A stretch of DNA of 64,000 nucleotides, from the NCBI GenBank assembly GCA_963921195.1, contig OY992538.1, positions 89,093,904 through 89,157,903 of the forward strand, read 5' to 3'. Source of the stretch: Pegoplata infirma. Lineage: Eukaryota > Arthropoda > Insecta > Diptera > Anthomyiidae. A program made the position numbers and the translations under genes. Shown here piece after piece: positions 21,849-33,614 of the stretch; position 1 is the first letter of the stretch, and each line of letters begins with the position of its first letter. The notes beneath the pieces are model-generated. The model saw nothing but the letters and a program-made list of their open reading frames with translations, was not told where the DNA came from and did no database searches.

Positions 21849-24800
21849 TAGAGTTTGCAAAACGATTAAAATCGTAATCGTAATCGCGATTAATCGCACC
21901 AATTAATCGTAATCGTAATCGGCAAAAAATCATGCGATTACGATTAAACAATTTAGATAAAATTCACTGTTTTGATAACGATTTTAAAATTTATAATCTT
22001 TGGAAAACTTCTACCAAAAAATTTGTATATTTGAAAAAAATTTTAAGATATGGGGGTTTTCGTGTCAACTGACACAACTTTTGAAACCGATGTCTTCCGA
22101 TCGGGATGAAATTTGCACCAACGTTAGTCCTATTCCATAGTAGTTCAGACACAATTTTTCAACGAGATCGGTCAAGAACTCTCTGAGTTAGACGGGGTCA
22201 AAATTTGACATTTTGGCCAAAGAGCTGTTGATTCTCATCCATGTAACTTCTTACCTATTGTTTTTAGCAAATTGTGTCCCAAAGAGTTTAGATAGCTATT
22301 TCTTCAGTCTTTCCAAAAAAAATATAAAAAAAAAATAAAAAAAATTTGTTTGATTTTTTTTCTTAAAAATCCAAAACTTTTTTGACTTTTTCCTCAAATT
22401 GGGCCCTTTTTTTTTTTTTTGATTCAAAAGAAAGCTTAGGCGATTTCCTTTAAGAGCTGTGGGGTCGCTTAGTGGGATGCGAGTGGGATATCTATGAAAA
22501 AAAAAAAAAATTTAACTTTGGAACACAAAAAACGGTTCTTCAATTTGCACTATTAGGCGTGGGATAGCTAACCAGTTTTCGATTTCGATCCGCGATACCC
22601 TCTAATTTTTTTAGGTTCGAAAAAGAAAGCACGAGCCAAAAAATGGGGGCGGTGGGGAGGGGCCATATGGCCCCTCATTGGGGTCAAAGTTGGGCGTATA
22701 GAAGTAAAAATCCTCAAAAAGCCCCAAAACTCCCCTAGAAACGCCCCTGGAGGGATGCAATGTGAGACCGACCTCCAATAATTTTCTGACCCCAACATTT
22801 TTCTTGAACATACCTTACCCCTATTTCCACTTCCTAAGGGGGCTCCCATACAAACCATTTTTAAAAAATTTTATCCTACCATTCTAACTTACCCTAAAGT
22901 GCCCCTAGTGGGGCCAAATGTATGACCGACCTCCATTATTTTATTAATTCCAACATTTTTTGCAAACATACCTACAATGTATCTTTAACCCTTAATGTGG
23001 TCTCCATACATTTCTTTTATTTTTTATAAATTTGTTTTATTAAACCAGCTCCTACCGCCCCTACCGTGCCTCCTAGAGAGGCAAAAATTACGACCAACCC
23101 CCATTATTTTTTAGTTACCAACATTTTGTCCGAACATCATAACACCCTATCTCCACTCCCTAAGGGGCTCCCATACATTATAAAAACATGTATTTTTAAA
23201 AACTAATAAAAAAATAAAAAAAAAATGTATGGGGACCCCCTTAAGAGTTGAAAATAAAGGGTAGGTATATTCTGAGAAAATGTTGGAGTTGAAAAAATAT
23301 TGGGGGTCGGTCATACATTTTACTTCCCTAGGGGCACCCTATAGACAGTTAGAGCGGTAGGAGCAAATTTTATAAAAATGCCATTTTGTATGGGAGCCCC
23401 CTTAGGAAGTGGAAATAGGGGTAAAGTATGTACAAGAAAAATTTTGGGGGCAGAAAATTATTGGAGGTCGGTCTCACATTGCACCCCTCCAGGGGCGTTT
23501 CTAGGGGAGTTTTGGGGCTTTTTGAGGATTTTTACCTCTTTACGCCCAACTTTGACCACAATGAAGGGCCATATGGCCCCACCCCAACTCCCCCATTTTT
23601 TGGCTTGTGCTTTCTTTTTCGAACATAAAAAAATTAGAGGGTATCGCGGATCGAAATCAAAAACTGGTTAGCTATCCCACGCCGAATAGTGCAAATTGAA
23701 GAACGGTTTTTTGTGCTCCAAAGTTAAAAAAAAAATTTTTTCATAGATATCCCACTCGCATCCCACTAAGCGACCCCACAGCTCTTAAAGGAAATCACCT
23801 AAGCTTTCTTTTGGATCAAAAAAAAAAAAAAAGGGTCCAATTTGAGGAAAAAAATTTTTTTTTTATTTTTTTTTATATTTTTTTTCGAAAGACTGGAGAA
23901 ATAGCTATCTAAACTCTTTGGGACACATTTTGCTAAAAAAAATAGGTAAGAAGTTACCTAAAATAGGTAAGAAGTTACATGGATGAGAAACAACACCTCT
24001 TTGGCCAAAATGTCAAATTTCGACCCCCTCTAACTCAGGGAGTTCTTGACCGATCTCGTTGTGTCTGAACTACTATCCAATAGGACTAACCTTGGTGCAA
24101 ATTTCATCCCGATCGGAAGACATCGGTTTCAAAAGTTGTGTCAGTTGACACGAAAACCCCCATATATATATCTTGCGAAACACTATTTTTATTGATTTGT
24201 CATACTGAATACGAATATCAAAAAATTTCGGAAATCGATCGAAGAGTTTTTGAGATATCGCTATTTAAAACTTGTCAAAAAATTTAAAAAAGTGACGGTT
24301 TTTTCCTACGTTCAAGAAATTTTTTTAAATTAAGATTTTTTTCAGTGACACTATCATAAAGCTCGAAAAGATATTTTTTTGTTTAGCTTTTTTTGAGCCA
24401 AATCAGATAATTTAAACCGAGCAGCTTTTCGAGCAAAGTTTTAAGTTTTCCAAAAATTTTCAAAAAATCAAAAACTTTGATCCAAAGTCGCCACAGGTTC
24501 AAATTATCGGATTATCGGATTATAGGATTTATAAAAGGGTCAAGGGGAAAAATGCTGAGATTTAAAAAAAAAAATCTTTAACGTCGGAAAAACCGCCATT
24601 TTTGCAAATTTCAAATGGTGGTGTCTCGAAAGCCTTTCGACCAAATTTTTTTTTTTTTTATATTCGAGTTCAACGCATCAAATTCATTAAATATGATGTT
24701 TCGCAAGACGTAATTTTTAATTTTCAAAAATCCAAAACTATTGTCGCCGCTAATTTAATTTGATTAGCCTCAAATTTGTACCACATAAGTTTTAGGCCCA

Positions 24801-24975
24801 GTAGAATTAAAATTTGCCCGGACACTTCGTAAAATCTTAACACAAAAAACAATTTTATTTCTTAATACTATAAGTCGATTTATTTAAAAATTCGATTAAT
24901 CGATAATCGCGATTAACGGCGATTTTTTTAATCGTAATCGCGATTATGAAATATCTCGATTATTTGCAAACTCTA
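21849..24975. mobile_element. hAT-type element, TAGAGTTTGCAAA ends, 8-bp TSD GTATAAAA
   Basis: Perfect terminal inverted TAGAGTTTGCAAA; GTATAAAA on both sides (21841-21848, 24976-24983). The subterminal zone carries repeated 'taatcgtaatcg' and 'taatcgcgattaa' words on both ends. A smaller relative with its own 8-bp TSD is at 47202-48337. An 8-bp TSD and TAGAG/CAGAG ends are hallmarks of hAT. No transposase frame. It contains the foldback at 22051-24162. Confidence 0.9.
22051..24162. mobile_element. 2.1-kb foldback element with G+C-rich subrepeats
   Basis: TGGGGGTTTTCGTGTCAACT at the left edge is matched by its inverse at the right edge, and the pairing continues for about 1 kb per arm with a small loop near 23110-23190. 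Each arm contains several diverged units of about 190 bases built on 'atgggagcccccttaggaag', 'ggaggtcggtc' and 'cccctccaggggcg'. The two 96/97-residue frames (22568-22858 minus, 23378-23671 plus) are the same sequence in opposite arms, so they reflect the palindrome. TSD not clear; TA possible. Confidence 0.8.
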
Positions 24976-25694
24976 GTATAAAATAAGGTATAGGATCTCT
25001 TATTTTATACATTGCAGCATTGATGATTTTAACAGGCGATGAGACTCAAAGTAATGCATCCACATTATCACAAAGAATACCAGTAAGGTATAAAATAAGT
25101 CATAAATTTATAACGAAGAATACGAGTAAGGTGTAAAATTTATGATATTTTATAGGTTACGAGAAATGAAAGAATATAGCATACCAGAAGATAATATATA
25201 AGGTGTTACGAGTAGTGAAAAAGTAATTTTGTATTAAATTTTGTATTAAATTTACTCACGTGATTGGAAGAGAGTGTAAGTAGATAAAATATGCTCGTAA
25301 GTGTGTGTCGTAAGAAATTTCCTGTCGTGAGCCCATCTCTAGTTTAAACTTATGCATTTTTTTATAAAATAATTATTTTTTATGTTATTGTAATGCATTA
25401 TGCACCCAATTATAAATAATGCATTATTTCAAACTTTGAAATAATACATAATGTAACCAAATATAAGTCATCCATGATTTAATGTTTAGAAATAACAAAT
25501 ATGAAATACATTTTTTCCAATGATCATGCATTACGTAGCAAATTATTAGTAATGCATTATTTTTCACTTTCAAATAATACGTTGTGGAACAAATGTTTGG
25601 TAAGACATCATAAAATAATGCTACAAATAAGTTATATACATTACCTGGTAATGTGTTATATAATCACTACCCATTACCAAAGTTTTGCTGGGAT

Positions 25695-26396
25695 GTTTTA
25701 TTTATTTTTTTATTTTATTTTATTTTTGTAAAACAACTTTCAGTTTGAGTTAGCAAACTTTTAGCCGATATATCTGTTGAAATGGGTAAAGTATATTTAG
25801 TTTCAGAAAATAACAGAAATCAGCAGATTATTTTGATAATTTTATGGAAATATTTAGTTATCATGTTTTTACGAAAATTTTCTAAGCTTTTTTAAAAGCT
25901 TTAATTTTTAACACTTTTCAAAAAAAAAAAACTTAGAAAATTTTATTGAAATCAACAGATTTTTTAGCAGAAATCAACAGATTTTTTTTGCTGTCCTTAC
26001 AAAATCTGCCATATGTCTCTTATGGCTCAAAATAGGTGTATTTATAGCAGATTTTTCTGGTGATTGGGCAGAGGTTTTATTTTAAGCATATGATTTCACG
26101 ATATTCTCTAGGATTTTTTAGGATATTTACTTACTTTGGTATAGTAACATCAGTATAATTTGAATTTAGTTTAAAGTAACACATACCTAAAATAAAAAAG
26201 AAAATCAGGATTTTAATCAAGTATTATATTAAGATATTTTAGCATAAATATTCGAATAAAGTGTAAAAATATTGAAATATGATTTGTATAACTTTAAAAC
26301 CAACTAACAAATTGTCAATTAAAACATTTACAAAGTCCCTCTTTTTTGATATACTACAAATATAAAATTGCATCACCTGAGAACGGTTGGACCGAT
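25695..26396. other. No recognisable feature
   Basis: A+T-rich DNA with short 'tcagcagatt' repeats. It ends in 'gaacggttggaccgatta', a retroposon-like motif that also appears near 29845. Confidence 0.4.
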
Positions 26397-26400
26397 TATG

Positions 26401-27810
26401 CACGGTGAGCCTCAGCTATGTTTAGGTTCGACTTAAGTGTCGACGAAAAGTGTAAACGCAGTTCGATTTCTACTTGATTAAATGTCACAAAACTGTTTAC
26501 AGCGAAATCGTAGCTGCTCGCATTCGCGAGATATCGCGAAATTAGTGTTTTTGTATTTTCTAAATTTTGACAATGAAGTTTTTTAAATGTCTTCAAAAAC
26601 TGTGTATGCAGTTTTTATTGTATTTATTTACAGGTTACAAAACAGTTAACATCGAAATCATACCTTATCAATTTCGCGAGAAATCGCAAAAATAAAAAAA
26701 AAATTAAAAAATAAAAAAAAATATATTCGTAAATTAGCAGTCAAGATATTGATTTGAGTAGTTTTACTACCTTTAGCCACATAAAATTTAAACTGCATAC
26801 AATATATTTGTCGTTTCTTGATTTTTGCCCTTTTTTTAGACACTAAAGAAAAAATAAATAAATTAATATAAAAGCTTGGACAGTAATTTTGCAATTTCTC
26901 GGGAAATTGATCATCTATAATTTTTATGCTTGCAGTTTTATCAACTTTAATAACCTCGAATTCAAACTCCATACCACATTTTTGTCACTAATTGAAGTAA
27001 ATGTTTTTACAGATCAAAAATAACACAAAGCAATGAATAAATAGTAGTTTAGCGAGTTTTTTAGCGATATCTCGAAGAATTGAGCAGCTAAAATTTAAAT
27101 GTTAACAGCCTTATCACATTTAATCAATAGAAAATCAAACTGCATTTCGTGTTTTTCAACAATGTTAAAGAAACTTGTTTTATTTATCAAAACAAAAAAT
27201 ACCCCCAAAAAAGCTGTTTTTCAGTATTTCTCGCGAAAGTGAGCAGCTATAGTTTTTTTGTGGGCAGTTTTCATTTCTTCTAACATGATCAAATCACTGC
27301 ATGCCACTTATTTTTTATTATTTCTAAAGAACAGGTTTTAAAAATAAATAAATTATAAAATAAAATTATATAATTACGCGATATCTCGCTAAATTTAACA
27401 CATACAATTTCGATGTCAACAGCTGTGTGACCTTTGATCAAGTACAAGTAAAACTGCATACCGTGTTTTTATGAAATTTTAAAGAAACCTATCTAAAGAT
27501 AAAAAACGAAAACAAAAACCGCAAGAAATTAATTTCGCGATTTTTCGCGAACTAAAGAAGAAAGGATTTAGATTTTTACTGTTTTGTGACCTTTAAAACT
27601 GTATACTCAGTTTTTAAAAATATTTAAAAAACTTCAATGTCAATATTTTAAAATATACAAAAACACTAATTTCGCGTTATCTCGCGAAAGCGAGCAGCTA
27701 CGATTTCACTGTTAACAGTTTTGTGACATTTAATCTTGTAGAAATCGAACTGCGCTTACACTTTTCGTCGACACTAAAGTTCAACCTGAACATCGCTGAG
27801 GCTCACGGTG
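26401..27810. mobile_element. 1.4-kb modular palindrome, TSD TATG
   Basis: Ends CACGGTGAGCCTCAGC and GCTGAGGCTCACGGTG are inverted with one mismatch; TATG lies outside both (26397-26400, 27811-27814). The outer arms pair over about 200 bases ('gtcgacgaaaagtgtaa', 'tttgtgacatttaat', 'gcgagatatcgcgaaa'). The interior is at least seven diverged modules of about 150-170 bases built on 'tctcgcgaaa.tgagcagcta' and 'aacagctttgtgacatttaa', in both orientations. Frames here are accidental. Confidence 0.75.
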
Positions 27811-27979
27811 TATGGTAGCTAATTTTTTTTTTAATGTTCGTAATTGTCCAAATAAGGTTTTAATGGAATGTGCAATTGCCCTCGGCCAAGTCGCCGAAAA
27901 GCTGGATCGATTTGGCTATTTTTTTTAAGCTCGTAATACACGGAAATAAAATCTTCCACGCCCACTTTTTTTGATATAT

Positions 27980-29558
27980 GAGCAAATCCATTGGAAATTT
28001 AACTGACGGATCACTGATTTTGTTTATTTTTGGTTATTTGATAAAGCTTCGTAAATGATTAAAAACCTTATTTTTTTAGGATCAATATATTGGAAGAGAT
28101 GGGCATTTAAAAATTCGTTTTTTGACAATATTGACTCTTTGACAGATTTTTAACATTTTTGTGCTCGAAAACTTATAAAAACAGTATTGTTTATAAAATT
28201 ATAAAGATTTTCGATTTAAGAATTTTTTTTTTTTAATTTCAACCAAAAATTTTTAAAACTATATTTGAATGTCCTTTTTCCTGGGAAGGGCACCATGGAT
28301 TTTTAAAAACAACATTTTGTACTAAAGTTTAGAACGTTCTTTTAATATTGTTAAAATTTCAGAGAGGTGATTTTTCGTATTGTTGAGCAATTAATTTACA
28401 AAATTTTGGCAAAAAATCAAATACATAGTTGGCTTCCCTAGTAAAAAAGTTTTGATATAATGATATATAATTTGATACAATCATATTAAATTATATATGA
28501 CTTTTTATATGTTCAGATCTAAATTTATCTAAGATTTACTGCGACTCCATTTTCTTATCTGAGGTTATACATAAATATATCTGACTTTATGTAACTATAT
28601 AAATCTATATTAATTTATATAAAATAAGATCAAGTTTTAATTGGATGTGACCAAAATTCGGATCTAATTATATCATTTTTTATATTTGTGGATCTAAAAT
28701 AATACATTTAGATCAATATTTGATCCAACTTGATACAGCCAATTTTGAGATCAAATTAGATCTTAAACAATTTTTTTTACTCGGGTTTAGATATTTTTAG
28801 TGCTTTTTTATTCGAAAACCGTAAGTAAAACCAAAAAAAAATCGGTGACAATATTGTTGATAAAAATAGGAGATTTGAAATTTGGCAACAAAAAAAAAAA
28901 ATTTAAAAAAAATTAAAAAAAAATTTAAAACAATAATGGAATGTCCTTTTCTCCTGCCAAGGACACCATAGATTTCCAAAACCAAAACTTTTGATTTAAG
29001 TTTAGAATGTCATTTTAACGCTATTAAAGTTTCAGGAATGTGTTTTTTCGTGTTGCCGAGCAATAAATTTTCAAAGTGTGTGATATAGCTAAATTTTTGT
29101 TTTTGCCAACATTTTGAAAAATCAAATATTTGGCTCTCTAACAAACTTTGAAAATTTATTGGTCAGCAATACGAAAAACCACCTCTCTGATATTTTAATA
29201 GCGTTAAAAGGGCATTCTAAGCTTTAATTCAAAATTTTGTTTTTGGAAATCCATGGTGCCCTTCCCAGCAAAAAAGGGCATTCTAATATGGTTTTCAAAA
29301 TTTTTTGTTGAAATTTAAAAAAAAAAAAACTATAAACAATATTGTTTTTATAAGTTTTTTCATACGACCGAGCTCAAAAAGGTCTAAAAGTCAATATTGT
29401 CAAAAAAAACGATTTTTTTCGACGCCCATATCTTCCAAAGTATTGATCCAAAAAGAAAAAAGAAAAGTTTGGTTTTTAATCATTTACAAAGCTCTATCAA
29501 ATAACCAAAAATTAACAAAATCGGTGATCCGTCAGTTAAATTTCCCATGGATTTGCTC
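27980..29558. mobile_element. 1.6-kb foldback element, GAGCAAATCC ends, possible ATAT TSD
   Basis: GAGCAAATCCATTGG at 27980 and its inverse ending at 29558 bound two arms that pair over 'tttaactgacggatcac', 'ggttatttgataaagc', 'tgacaatattgact' and 'gggaagggcaccatgga'. ATAT occurs outside both ends, but the terminus itself is ambiguous by a few bases. The TA-type MITE at 28436-28785 is nested in the interior. Confidence 0.7.
28436..28785. mobile_element. MITE with CCCTAGTAAAAAAG / ACTCGGG ends (copy 2)
   Basis: 350 bp, near-identical to 16438-16792. The dinucleotide TT flanks both sides (28434-28435, 28786-28787) instead of TA. It disrupts the foldback at 27980-29558 and is therefore younger. 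Confidence 0.8.
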
Positions 29559-30348
29559 ATATTTAAAATCGCTTTACTCGAGAGTGGCAAGGCTTTTTTG
29601 ACTTTTTTTAAATGTTCGTAATAGTCAAAATAAAGTTTTTACAGAAAAAAAATTGTACACGCCTAATTTTTTTCAAATATGTATCTAAAATTCCTTTTTA
29701 CCCTTATTCGATCTATATAAAAAAATGTATATCTTTATTGATACCATTAATACTTGGTATAAATGATAAACTGTTACATACAAGTTTAAGTGACAACACA
29801 AATTTTTACGCCCACTTTTGCCTGAATGTGTAAAATCGGTGTGTGTCGACTACGAACGACTGGACCGATTAGGTCAATTTTTTTATGTTAGTAAGAGGTC
29901 GAATAAGGCTTTAAGGGAAGGAAAATAAGAAAAGAGTCCCGGAAAATTAGAACATTCGGGAAAAACGAAAAGTGGTTTTTTGGGGTTTTTTGTATGAATT
30001 TAAGACTATAACTTAAAAATTTAAAAAACGCGATATATCTGGTTTTTATGTCTAAAATTTCAATTCACAAAATAATGCACTGTTGTCATAAATTCAAAGT
30101 CGGCAAAGCTGAATGTCAAACTTTAACTTTTTCTTCAGCAATTTGATAATCCAGCTTTTCAGTGCGATAAAGTTAAAATAATCTTTTTTCCTATATGCAG
30201 TATGCACTTAACAAATTTCAAGCTTTTACTATAAATGAAGCTTTTTAGGAGATCCACCAAAAATAAATGCATTATACGGATGTTGACATATCACTCAACA
30301 AATAAAACAAATAGTATAAATAAAACGGAGGATAATATACTATGAGAT
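29559..30348. other. Retroposon-like motif and A+T-rich DNA
   Basis: Contains 'cgactggaccgattaggtc' near 29850, resembling the sequence that flanks the 26401 palindrome on both sides, so both may be copies of one older repeat. No gene is supported. Confidence 0.4.
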
Positions 30349-30760
30349 ATGTGCACTAGGGCGTCCCGTAAAATCTAAACTTTCGAATTTCGTGACGAAC
30401 GATGGTCACGAATAGCTGATTGTGGGAAAATTTATGAAAAAGTTTTTCAAGAGTATCTTTAGTCGGCAACCATTCTTAAAATTAAAAAAAAAAGTTTTTC
30501 AACCAAAATTCTTGTTAAATTGTTTTAATCACATCAGGCTCGAAAATTAGGAATTTTGGCGTACTTTATGCACGATAAACAACAACCTTTTAAAATGACA
30601 AGAAAAACGTATTATTTTAATAATTTTCTTCCTCCTATTTGACAAGAATTAATTGTTATTTTACAAGCGCTTTAACAGTTAAATTGTACGTTTTCCATTT
30701 TTTGATGCGACAAAACTTGCAAGGAGGATTCGTGACTTTACTAGATTTTTTGCTACCTCT

Positions 30761-31697
30761 CCATGTAAAAATTGATAAGATCTGGCTGATCTTTTAAGCT
30801 CTTATTATATTAATTCTATCTGATCAGATCTATTATATCCAAGATTTGTCCCCAATTTTGAGATCAAAGTAGATTTTGTCAGTAATTGTATCTGATCAGA
30901 TCTCGAAAATGGTAACACCCGACTAAATAAAAATATCTCATTTGATTCCAAAAATGGAGGATCCAAAAATATATGATTATATTTTATTAGATAAAAGTTG
31001 ATATAATTAGATCCCAAAAATGGAACGGCAAATATTATCTAATTTGATATTATCAAAAATAAGATCTAACAAGATAAAATAATATATAATTATATCTTAT
31101 TAAATATAACATGATCGTAAATATCAAATTAGATGAAATGTACCGTTCCATTTTTGGATCTTTTGGATTATATCTCATTATATCAAATTTGATCTAATAA
31201 GATATAATCATATATTTTTGGATCCTTTATTTTTAGGACCAAATCATTGATCAATGTATATATAATTATGGCCTCTGTTCTGTCTTTCACAACTTTTCAA
31301 TTCATATGAAAATTTCCGAATCACATGAAATCAAGTTTAGTGTTTTGTTGATCACGTTTTTATTTGAAGTTGAAATCGAATAATTTAAATTTAAAAAATT
31401 ATAAGGAAAAAATGCATTCGTTTTGCTTTCACCAAATTTTATTTATGTGAAACAAAACGAAAAAGAAATTCGGATGTGAAATCTAGAACACCAAAAAAAT
31501 TCGGAAATTTTCATTTTCACATTTTTTATGTGAATTACTTTTTTTGGAACAGCGGCCTACTTATATCAAAAAATATATGATTATATCAAAACTTTTTTGC
31601 TCGGCCAAATCTCGGATGTAATCGATATGATCAGATACAATTGATATAATCAGATCTAACCAGATGTCACCATATCTAATCGATTTTTACACGGGTC
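30761..31697. mobile_element. A+T-rich element with CCATGTAAAAAT-like ends
   Basis: The left edge CCATGTAAAAATTGATAAGA and the right edge (inverse CCCGTGTAAAAATCGATTAG) are similar. It interrupts the sequence 'ttttgctacctcctatttta' that is continuous at 48860-48885. The interior is built of 'gatataattagatct'-type words in both orientations. The exact TSD is unclear. Confidence 0.65.
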
Positions 31698-32058
31698 CTA
31701 TTTTACGAGAATTCCTAGTAAAAGTTACGAGCTGTTTTGTTAAAAGTTTTTTCCAATAAAGTTGTTAATTAACAATTTTTTTGACGCAATAAAACTTACA
31801 AGGAATTCTCGTGAATTTAATTTTTTTTTATTTTTTTGTAGAAAAAACCTTGGAAATTTGCAAAATTACTAAAAAAAAATTAAAATTACGAAAAAAAAAT
31901 GTAAATTTCAATCGAAAATTTTTTGTTAAAAAACAAAGAAAACTGTCAAATATTGGTAAAATGGGATTACAAAACTTTTTCTAGTAATTTGACAAGTTTT
32001 TTTTTTAGTGTGGGACAAATATTTAAAAAATTGCAAAATAGCGATTTCGGTCCACAGA

Positions 32059-32970
32059 TGAGGCATTCCACACCAAATGTCCCGCTACAGAAAAACATGT
32101 GTACCATGAATTTCTGAATAGGTTGTATGAATAGCCCTATATGAAACTAAGAAAATTGCGTTTTGGTTTTTAAATTTTTTAAAAACTGGGCTTAGGAGGC
32201 GTTGTCAAATATTGGAAAAATGGTTAAATTTGTGTCGAGTTGCCTTGTTTAAATATTTATCATATTAAAACGGAATGGACCACAATCTCAAAAATTTACT
32301 TTTTTGTATAGTTTTGAATGAATTAAACATTTTTAGGAACATTTTCAGAACCTGTTCTGGAATTTTCCATTTTGCGGCCACTTTTTTAATTTTTTTTTTT
32401 TAAGTTTAAATGATTTTCTATCGACAAAAAAAAATCAGACAAGTGTTTTTCGTTTTTTTTTCGAGATAATCGCACTTGAATATTATATTTCATTACAATT
32501 TTGTAATTTGCCTGTATTTTCTTGTTTTAACATGGCGAATGAGTATTAAATATTTGCATAAATGTTACTCATACGCTATGTTGAAACAAGAAAATACAAG
32601 CAATTTTGACTTTTTTGAAAAATTAAAAATTGATTTTTTTGAAAAATTAAAAAATTTCAGAACAGGTTCTGAAAATTTTCTAAAAAATAAAATTTGGTCG
32701 ATAGCCCATACAAAATTATAACAGAATGTAAATTTTTGAGATTGCGGTGCATTCCGTTTTAATTTGATAAATATTTAAACACGGCAACTCGGCACAAATT
32801 TTACCATTTTTAAAATATTTGACCACGCCTCCTAAGCCCAGTTTTTAAAAAATTTAAAAATCAAAAACGCAATTTTTTGAGATCCATATAGGGCAATCCA
32901 TAAAACCTATTCAGAAATGTACGGTACACATGTTTTTTTTTTCGCTGGACATTTGGTGCGGAATGCCTCA
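32059..32970. mobile_element. 912-bp foldback element with TGAGGCATTCC ends
   Basis: TGAGGCATTCCACACCAAAT at the left returns inverted at the right. The two arms of about 430 bases are each homologous to the solo arms at 3075-3593 and 39801-40317. The loop is around 32530-32575. GA flanks both ends, or CAGATG if the terminus is taken as AGGCATTCC. No coding. Confidence 0.8.
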
Positions 32971-33614
32971 GATGCTGGTTATTAAACATAAAAATTGATA
33001 TTTTATCCATATAAGTCCCAAAAGTTGGTAAATTCTACATATGCAATCTAAAAAATATTAAAAATATATAAAAACGCGATTTTTTCCAAAAATTGTAATC
33101 ATGCGATTATGGTCCACAGATGATGATCAGCATTTTTGGACCAAAATCGTGTTCTAATATTTTTTTTTAATTTTTAACATTACAAACTTTAACATAACAT
33201 ACTTTTGGGACCAATTTGGATAAAAAATATTTTTTATGTTTAAAAATCAGCATCTGTGGACCAAAATCAATATTTTCGAGTTTTTTTTTTAAATATTTTT
33301 CACATGAAGTTCACCAAAATTCCTAATTTTTGACCGACGAATTTGGTTAAAAAATTCGAACATGAATTTTGATCAAAAAACTTAATTTTTTAAAACTTTG
33401 GTTCGAACATGAATTTTGATCAAAAAATGTCGCAGAGTTTGTACTCTTGCCCAAAAAATTAAATCATGATAATGTTTTATTTAATAAAAACTTTTTACGA
33501 AAAACCCTCACATATTTGCAAAAAAGATATGTAAGGGTGAAAAAAATATTCAGAAAAAAAGAATTCCAAAAAATTTCTCAAAATTATCAATATTTACAAA
33601 AAAATTGGAAAAAT

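Larger units (their letters stand above)
21813..25692. mobile_element. Element with CCCAGCAAAACTT ends, host of nested hAT and foldback
   Basis: Left CCCAGCAAAACTTAGATTACC and right GTTTTGCTGGG match as inverted ends over 11 or more bases; AT lies outside both. Remaining own sequence has 'aaggtataaaata' repeats (left edge and 24976-25150) and 'taatgcatta' palindromes (25400-25690). The rest is the hAT-type insertion at 21849-24975. Same TIR motif as 15077-15539. Confidence 0.6.

Noticed and set aside
22568..23671. Two similar 96/97-residue proteins on opposite strands, apparently conserved
   Set aside because: They are the same sequence in the two arms of a palindrome, so the similarity is explained by structure rather than selection on protein.
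26401..27810. Second Transib-like element because of CACGGTG ends
   Set aside because: CACGGTG does not fit CACWRTG and the flanking duplication is TATG (4 bp), not 5 bp.
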